Shown here: piece by piece, positions 26,490 through 34,237 of the stretch
Layout: each line of letters opens with the position of its first letter
Numbering within the stretch: the stretch's first letter is position 1
Notes under the pieces: model-generated
The model's database searches: none
What the model was told of the DNA's origin: nothing
What the model saw: only the letters and a program-made list of their open reading frames with translations
From: Rhizobium sp. BK418
GTDB taxonomy: Bacteria > Pseudomonadota > Alphaproteobacteria > Rhizobiales > Rhizobiaceae
Reading direction: 5' to 3'
DNA: 64,000 nt
NCBI RefSeq assembly: GCF_004341105.1
Contig: NZ_SLZK01000009.1
Span: forward strand, 89,591 to 153,590
Made by a program: the position numbers and the translations under genes

Positions 26490-26535
26490 AAATGTCGTTG
26501 TTGACGACGTATGGTGTCCAACATGGGAATGCATC

Positions 26536-26757
26536 ATGATCACGCGTTACATCAGGCCTCGCGACGAAGCGTTGACATCGGATGATCTCGCCGCATGCCA
26601 GAAAGTGTTGGATGCTGTGAAGGCCGAATTCAGGCTTGCCGATGACGATGGCGAGGTCGGCCATTCGGCTGCGATCATAATCGAGCTCTACCGCCAGGGC
26701 GTCCACGACGAAGAACGACTTAAAACTCTGGTTTTTGCGACGCGTGGCAAGATCTGA
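26536..26757 (+). CDS. 73-residue protein, first gene of module copy A
   Basis: Starts at ATG 26536 (MITRYIRPRDEALTSDDL). It is predicted soluble, acidic and helical, with no signal peptide. The opening TR-x3-P-x-EALTS and the later GVHDEERLKTLV recur in the 73-residue product at 33855-34076 (MTRTVWPKEALTSE, GVRDRNELLSLL), so the two are diverged homologues of the same length. Here it follows the Crp-like regulator by 46 bases and precedes an exported cysteine protein by 65 bases. I do not recognise a function. Confidence 0.65.
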   Translation: MITRYIRPRDEALTSDDLAACQKVLDAVKAEFRLADDDGEVGHSAAIIIELYRQGVHDEERLKTLVFATRGKI

Positions 26758-26822
26758 AGCGCATGCCTTCAATGTGGATAGACCGATCTGGTTTGGCCGT
26801 CTCGCTCGCATCGGGAGATCTT

Positions 26823-27125
26823 ATGAGAAGTTTGGTTTTAGCGGCCGCTGTTCTGCTTCCCACGGCAGCCTTTGCCGTCGAGGCCGTGGAGGTTAACGCC
26901 CGCGAGCATTCTTGCCGTGAGCTGGCGCAGATTATCCAGCAGAAAAAGGCCGTCTTTGTTCGCATGGGGCTCGGTGGGCGGAGCTTCCGGTCTCCGCCGG
27001 CACGATGCCGTTTAGGTGACAAATATGACGTGGCCAGAATACGTGCCGCCAACGGGGAAATGTGTGTGCTCGATTACGAGTGCGTTTATGACCCGCAATC
27101 CTTCTACAACAGGTTTCCCAAATAG
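26823..27125 (+). CDS. Small exported four-cysteine protein, second gene of module copy A
   Basis: 100 residues from ATG 26823 (GGGAGA upstream). A signal peptide (MRSLVLAAAVLLPTAAFA) leads to a mature part of about 80 residues with four cysteines (HSCRE, ARCRL, EMCVL, YECVY), which could make two disulfides in the periplasm. No family recognised. Its position 65 bases behind a 73-residue gene mirrors the pair at 33416-34076. Confidence 0.65.
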   Translation: MRSLVLAAAVLLPTAAFAVEAVEVNAREHSCRELAQIIQQKKAVFVRMGLGGRSFRSPPARCRLGDKYDVARIRAANGEMCVLDYECVYDPQSFYNRFPK

Positions 27126-27138
27126 CGCAGTGAAGGCG

Positions 27139-27381
27139 TTATTGCTCGGCGGCGGTGGCGTAAGCGGCCTGAAGTTCCATCTGCACGGCATGCATGAACA
27201 AAGCTGCCTGCTGCGAGATTTCGTGCTCGCTGCAGCCTTGGGCTTTCAGGTTAGCCGCAAAACTGGCCATTTCTGACCTCCAGAAGCGGTTTGCGGCCTC
27301 TCCGTGAAGGGTCTGTAGTGCCTCGCTGCAGCGCCTGATATCGGCAGTGCGTCGGTCGGCTGGAAACTGCAGTAGCGTCAT
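27139..27381 (-). CDS. DUF6074-like small protein
   Basis: 80 residues from ATG 27381, preceded by CGGAGAAAG. The frame continues to 27735 but that extension overlaps the DUF1194 gene and is discarded. The pattern FPADRRTADIRRCSEALQ, then GEAANRFW and a C-terminal helix FMHAVQMELQ resembles rhizobial DUF6074 proteins as I remember them. Predicted all-helical, cytoplasmic, function unknown. Confidence 0.6.
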   Translation of the reverse strand: MTLLQFPADRRTADIRRCSEALQTLHGEAANRFWRSEMASFAANLKAQGCSEHEISQQAALFMHAVQMELQAAYATAAEQ

Positions 27382-27613
27382 GCTTTCTCCGTGATTTTGG
27401 GCGAATCGCCAAGTATTCCGCAGAGTGGCGATGAGTTCTTCACAAGTGGTGAAGGCCAGCCTCGAATAACTATGGTGTCGTGCCCCGTCGCGGCGGACGG
27501 TCGGCACTGCTGGATTGTCCATCACCGAAAGTTGACAATGGACGCTCTGGCATCCATCGCGACTGCGGCAAGCTATGTTAAAGTTCTCACCGTAACGCAG
27601 TGATGGGACACTG

Positions 27614-28396
27614 ATGATGCTGACAACACTTGCGATGCTCGCGAGCCTGTCCGGTGCTGCCGCCACGATCGCGCAATCAAGCCAGAACGAGGTCGATGTC
27701 GAACTGGTGCTGGCCGTCGATACCTCCCGCTCCATGGACTATGAAGAGGTTCGCATACAGCGCGAGGGCTATGTCGAGGCGCTCAGGCACAAGGAGTTCC
27801 TGGATGCCGTCAAAGGTGGCCTTACCGGCCGGATCGCCATCAGCTATTTCGAGTGGGCAGGCTATGTCGTCCCAGGTTCCGTCATCGACTGGCAGGTGAT
27901 CGAGACGCAGAAGGATGCGTTGGAGTTCGCTGACAAACTGGAAGCGAGGCCGATCGCCACGCAGCGCCGCACGTCCATATCGGCGGCGATCGTTCAAGGT
28001 GTTTCGATGCTGGCAATCAGCCCCTATAGGAGCAATCGCGAAGTGATCGACGTTTCCGGCGACGGCCCCAATAATTCCGGCGATCCCGTCACGCCTGCCC
28101 GCGATACGGCCCTGGGGACGGGAGCCGTCATCAACGGCCTTGCGATCATGCTGCGGCCATCCGAGGTGCCGGAGGGGCTTGATAAATACTATGCCGATTG
28201 CGTCATCGGCGGCCCCGGCTCCTTTGTATTGCCGGTTCACAAGATCGAGGATTTCGCCGTCGCCGTTCGCCGGAAGTTGGTTTGGGAAATCAGCGGCCTT
28301 GAACCCCCAGCGCAGGTCCGCAAAATCGCAGCCAATCAGCCGACAACGGACTGCCTTGTCGGTGAGAAGCTGTGGCAGAACCTCTTCGACCGCTGA
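27614..28396 (+). CDS. DUF1194 family secreted VWA-like protein
   Basis: 260 residues. A signal peptide (LTTLAMLASLSGAAATIA) is followed by a von Willebrand A-like fold: VDVELVLAVDTSRSMDYEE contains the DxSxS metal site near residue 36, and VIDVSGDGPNNSG is the second conserved strand-loop. Cys pairs near the C-terminus (ADCV, TDCL) may form a disulfide. The family is periplasmic or secreted and of unknown role, presumably binding a protein partner. It is convergent with the luciferase-like gene. Confidence 0.82.
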   Translation: MMLTTLAMLASLSGAAATIAQSSQNEVDVELVLAVDTSRSMDYEEVRIQREGYVEALRHKEFLDAVKGGLTGRIAISYFEWAGYVVPGSVIDWQVIETQKDALEFADKLEARPIATQRRTSISAAIVQGVSMLAISPYRSNREVIDVSGDGPNNSGDPVTPARDTALGTGAVINGLAIMLRPSEVPEGLDKYYADCVIGGPGSFVLPVHKIEDFAVAVRRKLVWEISGLEPPAQVRKIAANQPTTDCLVGEKLWQNLFDR

Positions 28397-28400
28397 ACAC

Positions 28401-29330
28401 CTATCCCGATTTCGAACTTGCGGTCAGAGGCGCTGTCTGTTCCAGCCGAGGCAGAACCTCTTTCGCGATGATTTCAAGGTCGGAGAGCGCTTTGTCGTCT
28501 TCGACAGCAAGATTGAACGCGACGTGATGCACACCAAGCTGGCGAAGGGTCACAAGAGCGGCAAGCAATCCATTCGGCCCCGTCCGATACCCGAGATCGA
28601 TGTCATCGAGACGATCGACGGGTGTATCGATGAGTTCGAGCGCCATGGCTTGACCCATTCCGCGGAATTCGCTGGTTGTGCGCTGCACGGCCCGATGCCA
28701 CAGCGCGATCCGGTCCTTCTGTGCGACAAGCGGACGGTGATAGGTCATCCAGGCTTCGGCGTTTCTGGCGATCCATTCGAGCGACTGCGAGGATGAGCCG
28801 ACTGCGATCAATGGAACGTGGCGGCCACTGCGTGGACGGATCTCAAATTGGTCCTCGTCTGTCTGCGAGCCAACGCGACCGTCGAGAGCGTCACTGAGGG
28901 CCGCCCAATTCTTTCGAAACAATTCTCGGCGGTCCTCGACATGGCGGCCAAATGCTGAAAATTCAGATGGGCGATCGCCGGAGCCGAGCCCAAGAACGAA
29001 CCTGCCCGACGAGAGCACGTCGATCGAAAGAGCCGCCTTGGCGATATGCAGGGGATGGCGCAGCGGCAGGACGATCGAGCCGGTCGCCAAAGTGATCGAT
29101 CGTGTAGACGCTGCGAGCGCACCAAGCAGAACCCAGGGATCGGAGTGGCCGATGGGATCGGGATAGGCCGAACTGTTCAAAGGGACATCTCGGACCCAGA
29201 TGGCCGCAAAACCAAGCTCATCGGCGCGACGGACAAGCTCCATCTGAAGGCCGAAATCGATGTCCCGCCGTCGCCGCGCCTGCAAGGGAAGAATGATACC
29301 GATCGTCAGCTGTGAATCTTGGAAGAGCAT
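28401..29330 (-). CDS. LLM-class flavin-dependent oxidoreductase
   Basis: 309 residues from ATG 29330, with GGAAACGG upstream; the open frame back to 29501 is not supported. Bacterial luciferase-like TIM barrel: LTIGIILPLQ, FAAIWVRDVPLN, the core TLATGSIVLPLRHPLHIAKAA and FVLGLGSGD are clear. It resembles the luciferase-type oxidoreductases of the BA3436 subfamily. Such enzymes use F420 or FMN; substrate unknown. Convergent with, and only four bases from, the DUF1194 gene. Confidence 0.83.
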   Translation of the reverse strand: MLFQDSQLTIGIILPLQARRRRDIDFGLQMELVRRADELGFAAIWVRDVPLNSSAYPDPIGHSDPWVLLGALAASTRSITLATGSIVLPLRHPLHIAKAALSIDVLSSGRFVLGLGSGDRPSEFSAFGRHVEDRRELFRKNWAALSDALDGRVGSQTDEDQFEIRPRSGRHVPLIAVGSSSQSLEWIARNAEAWMTYHRPLVAQKDRIALWHRAVQRTTSEFRGMGQAMALELIDTPVDRLDDIDLGYRTGPNGLLAALVTLRQLGVHHVAFNLAVEDDKALSDLEIIAKEVLPRLEQTAPLTASSKSG

Positions 29331-29409
29331 CAACCGTTTCCCGCGTTGCCTGACTGCACGTGGGTGATCTGCGCGAGGTTTGCAATAGCGGAAAATGCTG
29401 TCGCTGGTG

Positions 29410-29718
29410 CTACCAGAGGGCGACCGGCGCGCTTGCCAAAAACTGGTCGAGAGCAAAAGCAAGCGCGGGGGCAGCTGCCACGATCTCCTCGCGGGCCGCA
29501 AAAATGAGCAGCCCCAGCATCGAGATTATCGATCCAGCTTCGATGAGCGACATGGGATTGCCGACAGATGTCAGAGATGCCGCGGGGAGAACGACATGTG
29601 GTCGCGCGGCTGTGGGGCTGTTGTCGTTTGCAGGATGAAAGAGACGGGTAGGGCGAGGATAGGCGACGCGGGATTTCTTGCATATTCCAGGGTAGGTTTC
29701 GCAGACTGAACTAGACAT
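29410..29718 (-). CDS. Hypothetical protein with one membrane segment
   Basis: 102 residues from ATG 29718; TTAGGGA lies at good spacing. An N-terminal soluble part containing FHPANDNSP, an element I have seen in many small Rhizobiales proteins, precedes a hydrophobic stretch (AGSIISMLGLLIFAAREEIVAAAPALAFAL). It lies 80 bases upstream of the luciferase-like gene on the same strand and could be co-transcribed. No family assignment; a longer plus-strand frame here looks like a shadow. Confidence 0.45.
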   Translation of the reverse strand: MSSSVCETYPGICKKSRVAYPRPTRLFHPANDNSPTAARPHVVLPAASLTSVGNPMSLIEAGSIISMLGLLIFAAREEIVAAAPALAFALDQFLASAPVALW

Positions 29719-29974
29719 CGGATGTCCCTAACCGCATTGAAAATTCTAGAGTTAATTTGGGGTTCGGGCGGTCTTGCTTCAACTATACTCATAGATAGGG
29801 GCTGGCTCCGAATTGGGGGGCGGCCATCTGCCTTCGTTATGCGCTGGGTGCATAGGTGAGCTGTAGTCTGGACGCTACTCATTCTCGCAGCCTCATATTA
29901 TATATTGGTCATCAAAGCGAACGAAGCGCCGCTGACTGGCAGCTGGTCGCTAGACCCACGGAAAGGGGACTAAA

Positions 29975-30121
29975 ATGAGCATCGCACGCACTTTCAACAA
30001 CTGGCGTAAGTACCGTCAAACCGTTAATGAACTTGGCCGTATGTCGAGCCGCGAGCTTAACGACCTCGGTATTGCACGTGGTGATATCCGCGAAGTTGCA
30101 CGCGCCGCTATCGGCCGCTAA
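29975..30121 (+). CDS. DUF1127 small basic protein
   Basis: 48 residues: MSIARTFNNWRKYRQTVNEL then GRMSSRELNDLGIARGDI, the DUF1127 signature (helix-turn-helix-like, Arg-rich). AAAGGGG precedes the ATG and a strong terminator follows. Family knowledge: small DUF1127 proteins in Agrobacterium and relatives affect RNA turnover and phosphate/carbon metabolism. It directly precedes the small RNA gene at 30271, but its own terminator separates them. Confidence 0.88.
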   Translation: MSIARTFNNWRKYRQTVNELGRMSSRELNDLGIARGDIREVARAAIGR

Positions 30122-30140
30122 GACGGCATCCACGTGAACC

Positions 30141-30180
30141 AAAAAACGCGCTCGACCTTTCAAAGTCGGGCGCGTTTTTC
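30141..30180 (+). terminator. Rho-independent terminator of the DUF1127 gene
   Basis: AAAAACGCGC and GCGCGTTTTT arms with an additional CGAC/GTCG inner stem; the arm itself supplies the T-run. Starts 20 bases after the stop codon. Nearly symmetric, so could work both ways. Confidence 0.85.
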
Positions 30181-30270
30181 GTTTGTCGAGCCATTCGTCT
30201 GACGCATAGTGCATGGCAGCCCTGCAAATATGTGCCTAGAAGAATGGCAAGGCTCAGCCTACATGTTGTT

Positions 30271-30428
30271 TTAACGAAGCGATGAAACTCCTCCCTCGTC
30301 GCTTCGTCCGAGACGCGGCTTACCTCCTCCCGAGCCAGCGTCAATGTGGCGGCATCCTCCTCCCGCCGCCACGCGTCATAAGAAGGCGTCTGCCGGATTT
30401 CCTCCCTCGGCAGGCGCCTTATTTTTTG
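30271..30428 (+). ncRNA. Small RNA with anti-Shine-Dalgarno loops, alpha-r14 (NfeR1-like) family
   Basis: Four consecutive hairpins each expose a CU-rich anti-SD motif in the loop: stem GAAGCGA/TCGCTTC (30276-30305) with CTCCTCCC; stem GGCT/AGCC (30317-30336) with CCTCCTCCC; stem GTGGCGGC/GCCGCCAC (30346-30372) with CCTCCTCCC; terminator stem AAGGCG-CTGCCG / CGGCAG-CGCCTT (30384-30420) with CCTCCC, then ATTTTTT. This is the architecture I know for alpha-r14 trans-acting sRNAs of rhizobia, which pair with ribosome binding sites of many mRNAs with Hfq or similar help, notably ABC transporter messages. A candidate -10 (CTACAT, 30259-30264) places the start near 30271; the -35 is poor. The 5' end is therefore approximate. 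Confidence 0.85.
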
Positions 30429-30536
30429 CAAAAATTAACCGTCATCGCCTCGGCCATCCGGATCTGAATGGTCTCTTATGGCTCCGGTGGCGTTCCCTTA
30501 CCAGTCAGATAGGTCGAGCCGGGCCCGATCTCACGA

Positions 30537-31454
30537 TCAGAGATTTCTAAAGACTGTGCAAGCGACACCGGCAGCGCGTATGGTGCCGCAGAGCTTGGTC
30601 GCCTCTGCGCGTGTCTCCCGGCCGATTCTCGCTGCGTAGCGCGGCCGGTATCCGAAATTTCCACCTCTCTGCCGTACGATCACCGCGCGCTCCGCGTTCA
30701 GCGGGTCCGGAAGCTTTGCCACCGATATCGTGAAGAGCCTGTCTGCGACGGACGGATTGTAGTGGGCGGCAAGCTGTACGCCCCATGGCGCCCAGTCCGC
30801 CGATCCGGTCAGAACGGGCTCGTTCATCTGCCGCGTCTCGGCGAGCGCCACGCATGCCTCCCGGAACGGCATGCCGTCCCGCAGGTCGGGAGCGGCGGTC
30901 TCCGGAGGGCTATCCCGCCAGGTTTCCACGGTCCGGCCGGTAATTGCGAAAACATAATCGCGGGTCTCGATCGGCAGGCGGCCAGAGGAGAGAAAACGGT
31001 TGAGACCGGACTCCCCGGCATTATAGGCAGCGGCAGCAAGTCCGAGATTGCCGAAGCGAAGCCTGAGTTCGTCGAGATAACTGGAAGAGGCCTTCAGCGC
31101 CTGAACGACATCGAAGCTGTTTTCCAACGCTCTCAAACGAGCGGTACCCGGCATGAACTGCGCAATGCCTTCCGCACCCTTCGGGCTCACCGCTTCCGGG
31201 CGGAACAGACTTTCGCGCCAGATCAGGCGGGCGAAGAAGGTCGCGGGAATGTTATGGGCCGCTGCGAAATGATCCATGGCCGCACAGAGATCCGCATTGA
31301 AATAATCTTTTCGAATGCAGACTGTTTGTCCATCGCCACCGTCACCCCGATAAAGACAGGCCCCTTCGGGCGGCGACGGCTCGGCGGCGCCGGCGGCAGG
31401 CGCCATTGCAGCCCATGCAGCAGAAACCAGCACCGCCATTAAGCCTAGCCGCAT
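30537..31454 (-). CDS. Lytic transglycosylase (SLT domain)
   Basis: 305 residues from ATG 31454; the frame runs on to 31562 without support. A signal peptide (LGLMAVLVSAAWAAMAPAAGAA) is followed by an SLT domain: the catalytic Glu in WRESLFRPEAVSPKGAEGIAQFMPGTA, and the NLGLAAAAYNAGESG motif. A C-terminal region of about 120 residues with SPOR-like spacing (AVIVRQRGGNFGYRPRYAARIG...EATKLCGTIRAAGVACTVFRN) may bind denuded peptidoglycan. It cleaves glycan strands in the periplasm, for wall turnover or assembly of envelope structures. Confidence 0.87.
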   Translation of the reverse strand: MRLGLMAVLVSAAWAAMAPAAGAAEPSPPEGACLYRGDGGDGQTVCIRKDYFNADLCAAMDHFAAAHNIPATFFARLIWRESLFRPEAVSPKGAEGIAQFMPGTARLRALENSFDVVQALKASSSYLDELRLRFGNLGLAAAAYNAGESGLNRFLSSGRLPIETRDYVFAITGRTVETWRDSPPETAAPDLRDGMPFREACVALAETRQMNEPVLTGSADWAPWGVQLAAHYNPSVADRLFTISVAKLPDPLNAERAVIVRQRGGNFGYRPRYAARIGRETRAEATKLCGTIRAAGVACTVFRNL

Positions 31455-31551
31455 CTCATCATCGCCAAACCTGCCCCGTGATATCGTGGCGGTTTTCAAT
31501 CGAGACGGCAAGTTCCATTGCGACCGCGGGTTTATCCGCGATCGACGGAGT

Positions 31552-31815
31552 TCAATGCACAACCGTCAGGATCGCTATTCCGGCTTCGGCAGCGGCACGG
31601 CGAATGGCATCTTGCAACTCGCTGAGGTCGATCTGCCCTGTGATCGCATCGACGCAAGCCTTGACGGCCATGACATATTCCTCGCCGTCCTCAGACGGCC
31701 AGTCCGTTATCAAGACTTCGGCGATGTCTCTCAGTGTCCTGACGACCCTGTATTTTTCCCGGCCACCCAGCATCAGTACCAGAGGGGGGATGCGTTCGTA
31801 TGTGTTCCATTCCAT
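31552..31815 (-). CDS. DUF982 family protein
   Basis: 87 residues from ATG 31815 (GGGAGACC upstream). The family pattern is clear: PPLVLMLGGREKYRVVRTLRDIAEVLITDWP, then GEEYVMAVKACVDAITGQ and a C-terminal AAAEAGI. DUF982 is almost confined to Rhizobiales, where many paralogues occur; function unknown. It stands alone between the transglycosylase and a divergent siderophore-interacting protein gene. Confidence 0.85.
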   Translation of the reverse strand: MEWNTYERIPPLVLMLGGREKYRVVRTLRDIAEVLITDWPSEDGEEYVMAVKACVDAITGQIDLSELQDAIRRAAAEAGIAILTVVH

Positions 31816-32135
31816 TACACTTGGTCTCCCCAACGCATGGATATTAGTAACGTTGCAAGAACCATACCGATTGGCTGTGAAGTTCGTGTATCGGGGACAA
31901 CTGCACGGTTGCGGGTCGATTTTCCGTTCCCGGCAGCATTAAAATGGAGGCGCTAACTCATGTTTTTTGTTGCGCATTGCCCTCGTCTTCACTAGAGAAA
32001 GACTATCATTGGCCTGGATGTGCCCCGGCCACGTAAGCGTTAACGTCACTCAACGCGTATGATCGAACGGCTTTGCGGCTTCGATCTGCGCGACTGTGTC
32101 CTGCGGATCGTTTCCCGAAGCCCCGGAAGGACATG
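31816..32135. promoter_or_regulatory. Divergent intergenic region (320 bp)
   Basis: Holds the promoters of the DUF982 and siderophore-interacting protein genes. No convincing iron-responsive box, promoter or structured RNA was identified by eye. Confidence 0.35.
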
Positions 32136-32909
32136 ATGGATAACCAGCAATCCACGAACCAGCAACTCCCCGCGCCCACCGTCGAACGGATCCGCCATGA
32201 GTTGCGCCGCCGCTCGCTCACGGTTGAAAGCATCAGCGATATTACGCCCGGCATGCGACGGATCGTGCTGAAAGGCGACGGTCTGGCCGACTTCACCAGC
32301 CTAGCACCGGACGACCATATCAAGGTCATTGTGCCCGGCGTCGATGGTGCGGAAGAGCGTCGCGACTACACTCCACGCCGCTTCGACAATGCAGCCCGCA
32401 GCCTGACCATCGACTTCGCCTTGCATGAGGCCGGGCCGGTGACGCAATGGGCGATCGATGCCCGGCCCGGTACGCCGCTCGAAATCGGCGGGCCGCGCGG
32501 TTCGGCAGTGGTCTCCGGCGGCGTGAAGAGATGGCTTCTGATCGGCGATGAGACGGCACTCCCCGCCATCGGCCGGCGCATTGAAGAGAGCTCGGCGAAT
32601 ACGATCATCACTGCGATAGCCGCCATCGCCGACCACAATGAAGAGCAATCTTTCGAGACTGCTGCGACCCTCGAGACGCGCTGGGTCTATCGTCCTTTAT
32701 CTGATACGACGAATGCCGAGCCGCTCATTGCTGCTTTGGCGGGGATCGATATCATCGCTCAGACATTCGTCTGGGTCGCAGCCGAGGCATCAGTGGTACG
32801 GGCAATTCGTGCCTATCTCGTCGAGGAGCGTAACTATCCGCTGAGCTGGATCAAGGCATCAGGTTACTGGGTCAAGGGTAAGGCGGATACGACCGAAAAG
32901 TTTGAATAA
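32136..32909 (+). CDS. Siderophore-interacting protein (FAD-dependent ferric reductase family)
   Basis: 257 residues; ATG 32136 is best placed behind GGAAGGAC, with another ATG three bases earlier. The FAD-binding barrel shows RDYTPRRFDNAARSLTIDFALHEAGPVTQWA, followed by GGPRGS and the NAD(P)H-binding half ending WVAAEASVVRAIRAYLVEERNYPLSWIKASGYW, the signature C-terminus of the SIP family. Family members reduce ferric siderophores in the cytoplasm to release iron. No siderophore transporter is adjacent. Confidence 0.87.
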   Translation: MDNQQSTNQQLPAPTVERIRHELRRRSLTVESISDITPGMRRIVLKGDGLADFTSLAPDDHIKVIVPGVDGAEERRDYTPRRFDNAARSLTIDFALHEAGPVTQWAIDARPGTPLEIGGPRGSAVVSGGVKRWLLIGDETALPAIGRRIEESSANTIITAIAAIADHNEEQSFETAATLETRWVYRPLSDTTNAEPLIAALAGIDIIAQTFVWVAAEASVVRAIRAYLVEERNYPLSWIKASGYWVKGKADTTEKFE

Positions 32910-32946
32910 CCCGAGATATGGCTGAGGCTTTCAATACATCCTTCCA

Positions 32947-32978
32947 GATCGCTCCCGCCAATCGGCCGGAGCGATCTA
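32947..32978 (+). terminator. Hairpin after the siderophore-interacting protein gene
   Basis: AGATCGCTCC and GGAGCGATCT form a ten-base perfect stem about 38 bases after the stop codon. No T-run follows. Confidence 0.5.
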
Positions 32979-33033
32979 ACAATGCTTATCCACATGGGCT
33001 GCTCGCCATTTCATCTGTTCCGAGCCACGTCGT

Positions 33034-33058
33034 GGAACCTCCCTCAAATCCCAGTGTT
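33034..33058 (+). promoter_or_regulatory. Candidate EcfG/RpoE2 promoter of the DUF2934 gene
   Basis: GGAAC at 33034-33038, 18 bases, TT at 33057-33058 (TGTT), giving an untranslated leader of about 75 bases before the start at 33141. It is the best match of the four sites of this type in the window. Confidence 0.55.
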
Positions 33059-33140
33059 TCTCCGAAAAGGAGATGTGTCACGGGTGCCAGCGGCACCAAC
33101 GCCAGAGCGCGCACCAGCGACACTGCGATGGGAGGATGCG

Positions 33141-33410
33141 ATGGCCAGAGACAGAGAAGAAGCAATTCGTCAACGCGCCTATGAAATCTGGGAGCAGGAG
33201 GGACGCCCGGAAGGGGCCGCACTCAGACACTGGCTGCAGGCGTCCGACGAACTCAGCGAGGACGATGAGCATGAGACGATGCAGGAGCTGATCGACGAAG
33301 ATGATCGCGATGATGCCGCTCTTCTGCAAGGCGCCGGCGAAAGCGGCGATATTCATACGCGCCGCCGGAGGGTTTCCGGAGCAACCCCGCACATATCGAG
33401 TCGCGCATAA
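33141..33410 (+). CDS. DUF2934 family protein
   Basis: 89 residues from ATG 33141 with GGGAGG five bases upstream; the open frame extends to 32982 but is unsupported. The N-terminal EEAIRQRAYEIWEQEGRPEG..HW is the DUF2934 signature; the rest is very acidic (DDEHETMQELIDEDDRDD) and ends in a basic tail. Function unknown. The stress-type promoter upstream puts it in the probable general stress regulon. Confidence 0.85.
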   Translation: MARDREEAIRQRAYEIWEQEGRPEGAALRHWLQASDELSEDDEHETMQELIDEDDRDDAALLQGAGESGDIHTRRRRVSGATPHISSRA

Positions 33411-33415
33411 GTAGA

Positions 33416-33790
33416 TTACTTCTCTGACCGTTCAAGCAGAATACGAGCTTCCTCGAAACGACGCTTTCGGTCACCATCATCTTCATTTGGCGAATAACAG
33501 GTGTTCGACACGCAGAAGCGGGTGAGGTGATGTGGTTTGTCGACCTTGTCGAATTCGCATTCGAAAGTGTCCGTCATATCGCCAGGCGCAGTCCCGGCTC
33601 GTGTCGAATAGGTCATCCGAACGCCCGGGGGCTTGAGCTCCGGAAAGGACTGCACGGTGCCGATTGCAAGCTGATCGCTCATGAAGAAGCCTTTGGCGAC
33701 TGATTGACATGTCGCTTCGAGATTCGGCGACTGTGCGAAAGCTGCAGCTGGAAACCAGATAATGCCGAATAATACTAAATATTTACGCAA
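33416..33790 (-). CDS. Small exported four-cysteine protein, second gene of module copy B
   Basis: 124 residues from a TTG at 33790, with AGGAGG nine bases upstream. A signal peptide (KYLVLFGIIWFPAAAFA) leads to a periplasmic part with four cysteines (ATC, FEC, RFC, NTC) and a charged C-terminus. No family recognised. It follows a 73-residue gene by 64 bases, the same arrangement as 26536-27125, though the two exported proteins are not obviously alike in sequence. Confidence 0.65.
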   Translation of the reverse strand: MRKYLVLFGIIWFPAAAFAQSPNLEATCQSVAKGFFMSDQLAIGTVQSFPELKPPGVRMTYSTRAGTAPGDMTDTFECEFDKVDKPHHLTRFCVSNTCYSPNEDDGDRKRRFEEARILLERSEK

Positions 33791-33854
33791 GAGCGTTGCC
33801 TCCTGATGCCGTTCAGAATGAGGTAGAGCCGATCCGGCAAAAGCAAATAGGGCC

Positions 33855-34076
33855 TCAGGCAGCTCCGGAAAAATCTTCCGACAATAGGCTCAGCAATTCG
33901 TTGCGATCCCGCACGCCGAATTCGAACCAATCGACGAGCGCTTTTGCCTTTGTCATTCCGAGGTCACTGTCACGGCGACAGTGCGCGGCTAGGCACCATT
34001 CCCGGTGGATGCCATCGAGAAAGTTCATCGCTTCCGACGTCAGAGCTTCCTTTGGCCAAACCGTTCGCGTCATCAT
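33855..34076 (-). CDS. 73-residue protein, first gene of module copy B
   Basis: Begins MMTRTVWPKEALTSEAM; two adjacent ATGs and a GTG seven codons earlier are possible starts. It is a diverged homologue of the product at 26536-26757: shared TR-x3-P, EALTS and GV-x-D-x3-L-x2-L near the C-terminus, and the same length. It contains two cysteines (EWCLAAHC) absent from copy A. Followed by an exported four-cysteine protein 64 bases downstream. Function unknown. Confidence 0.65.
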   Translation of the reverse strand: MMTRTVWPKEALTSEAMNFLDGIHREWCLAAHCRRDSDLGMTKAKALVDWFEFGVRDRNELLSLLSEDFSGAA

Positions 34077-34181
34077 GCGCTCCCTGTGCGGCCCCACATT
34101 AAATGACCTATGGTTGAGTGCAATGGCGAGAATGCAACACCGAGGGATTAGTTGTCGTCGGTCGATACGTCGTTACGCGGC

Positions 34182-34210
34182 AAAAAGGCGGCAGATGTCT
34201 ACCTGCCGCC
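34182..34210 (-). terminator. Rho-independent terminator of the oxidoreductase/ABC operon
   Basis: On the minus strand GGCGGCAG and CTGCCGCC flank an eight-base loop and are followed by TTTTT, 28 bases after the last gene of the operon. Confidence 0.82.
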
Positions 34211-34237
34211 AGTATTGTCGTTGGTGGTGCAAGGCAA

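Noticed and set aside
28401..29501. N-terminal 57-residue extension of the luciferase-like protein
   Set aside because: Arg-rich text without family likeness; ATG 29330 has a ribosome binding site and begins at the family's normal N-terminus.
30108..30431. 107-codon minus-strand frame opposite the small RNA
   Set aside because: Begins with TTG inside the terminator stem, runs through the DUF1127 terminator and end of that gene, and its Glu/Arg-rich text is explained by the complement of repeated CCTCCTCCC motifs.
31928..31935. GGAAC on the minus strand upstream of the DUF982 gene as a fifth EcfG promoter
   Set aside because: No TT 18-19 bases downstream, so it does not fit the pattern of the other four.
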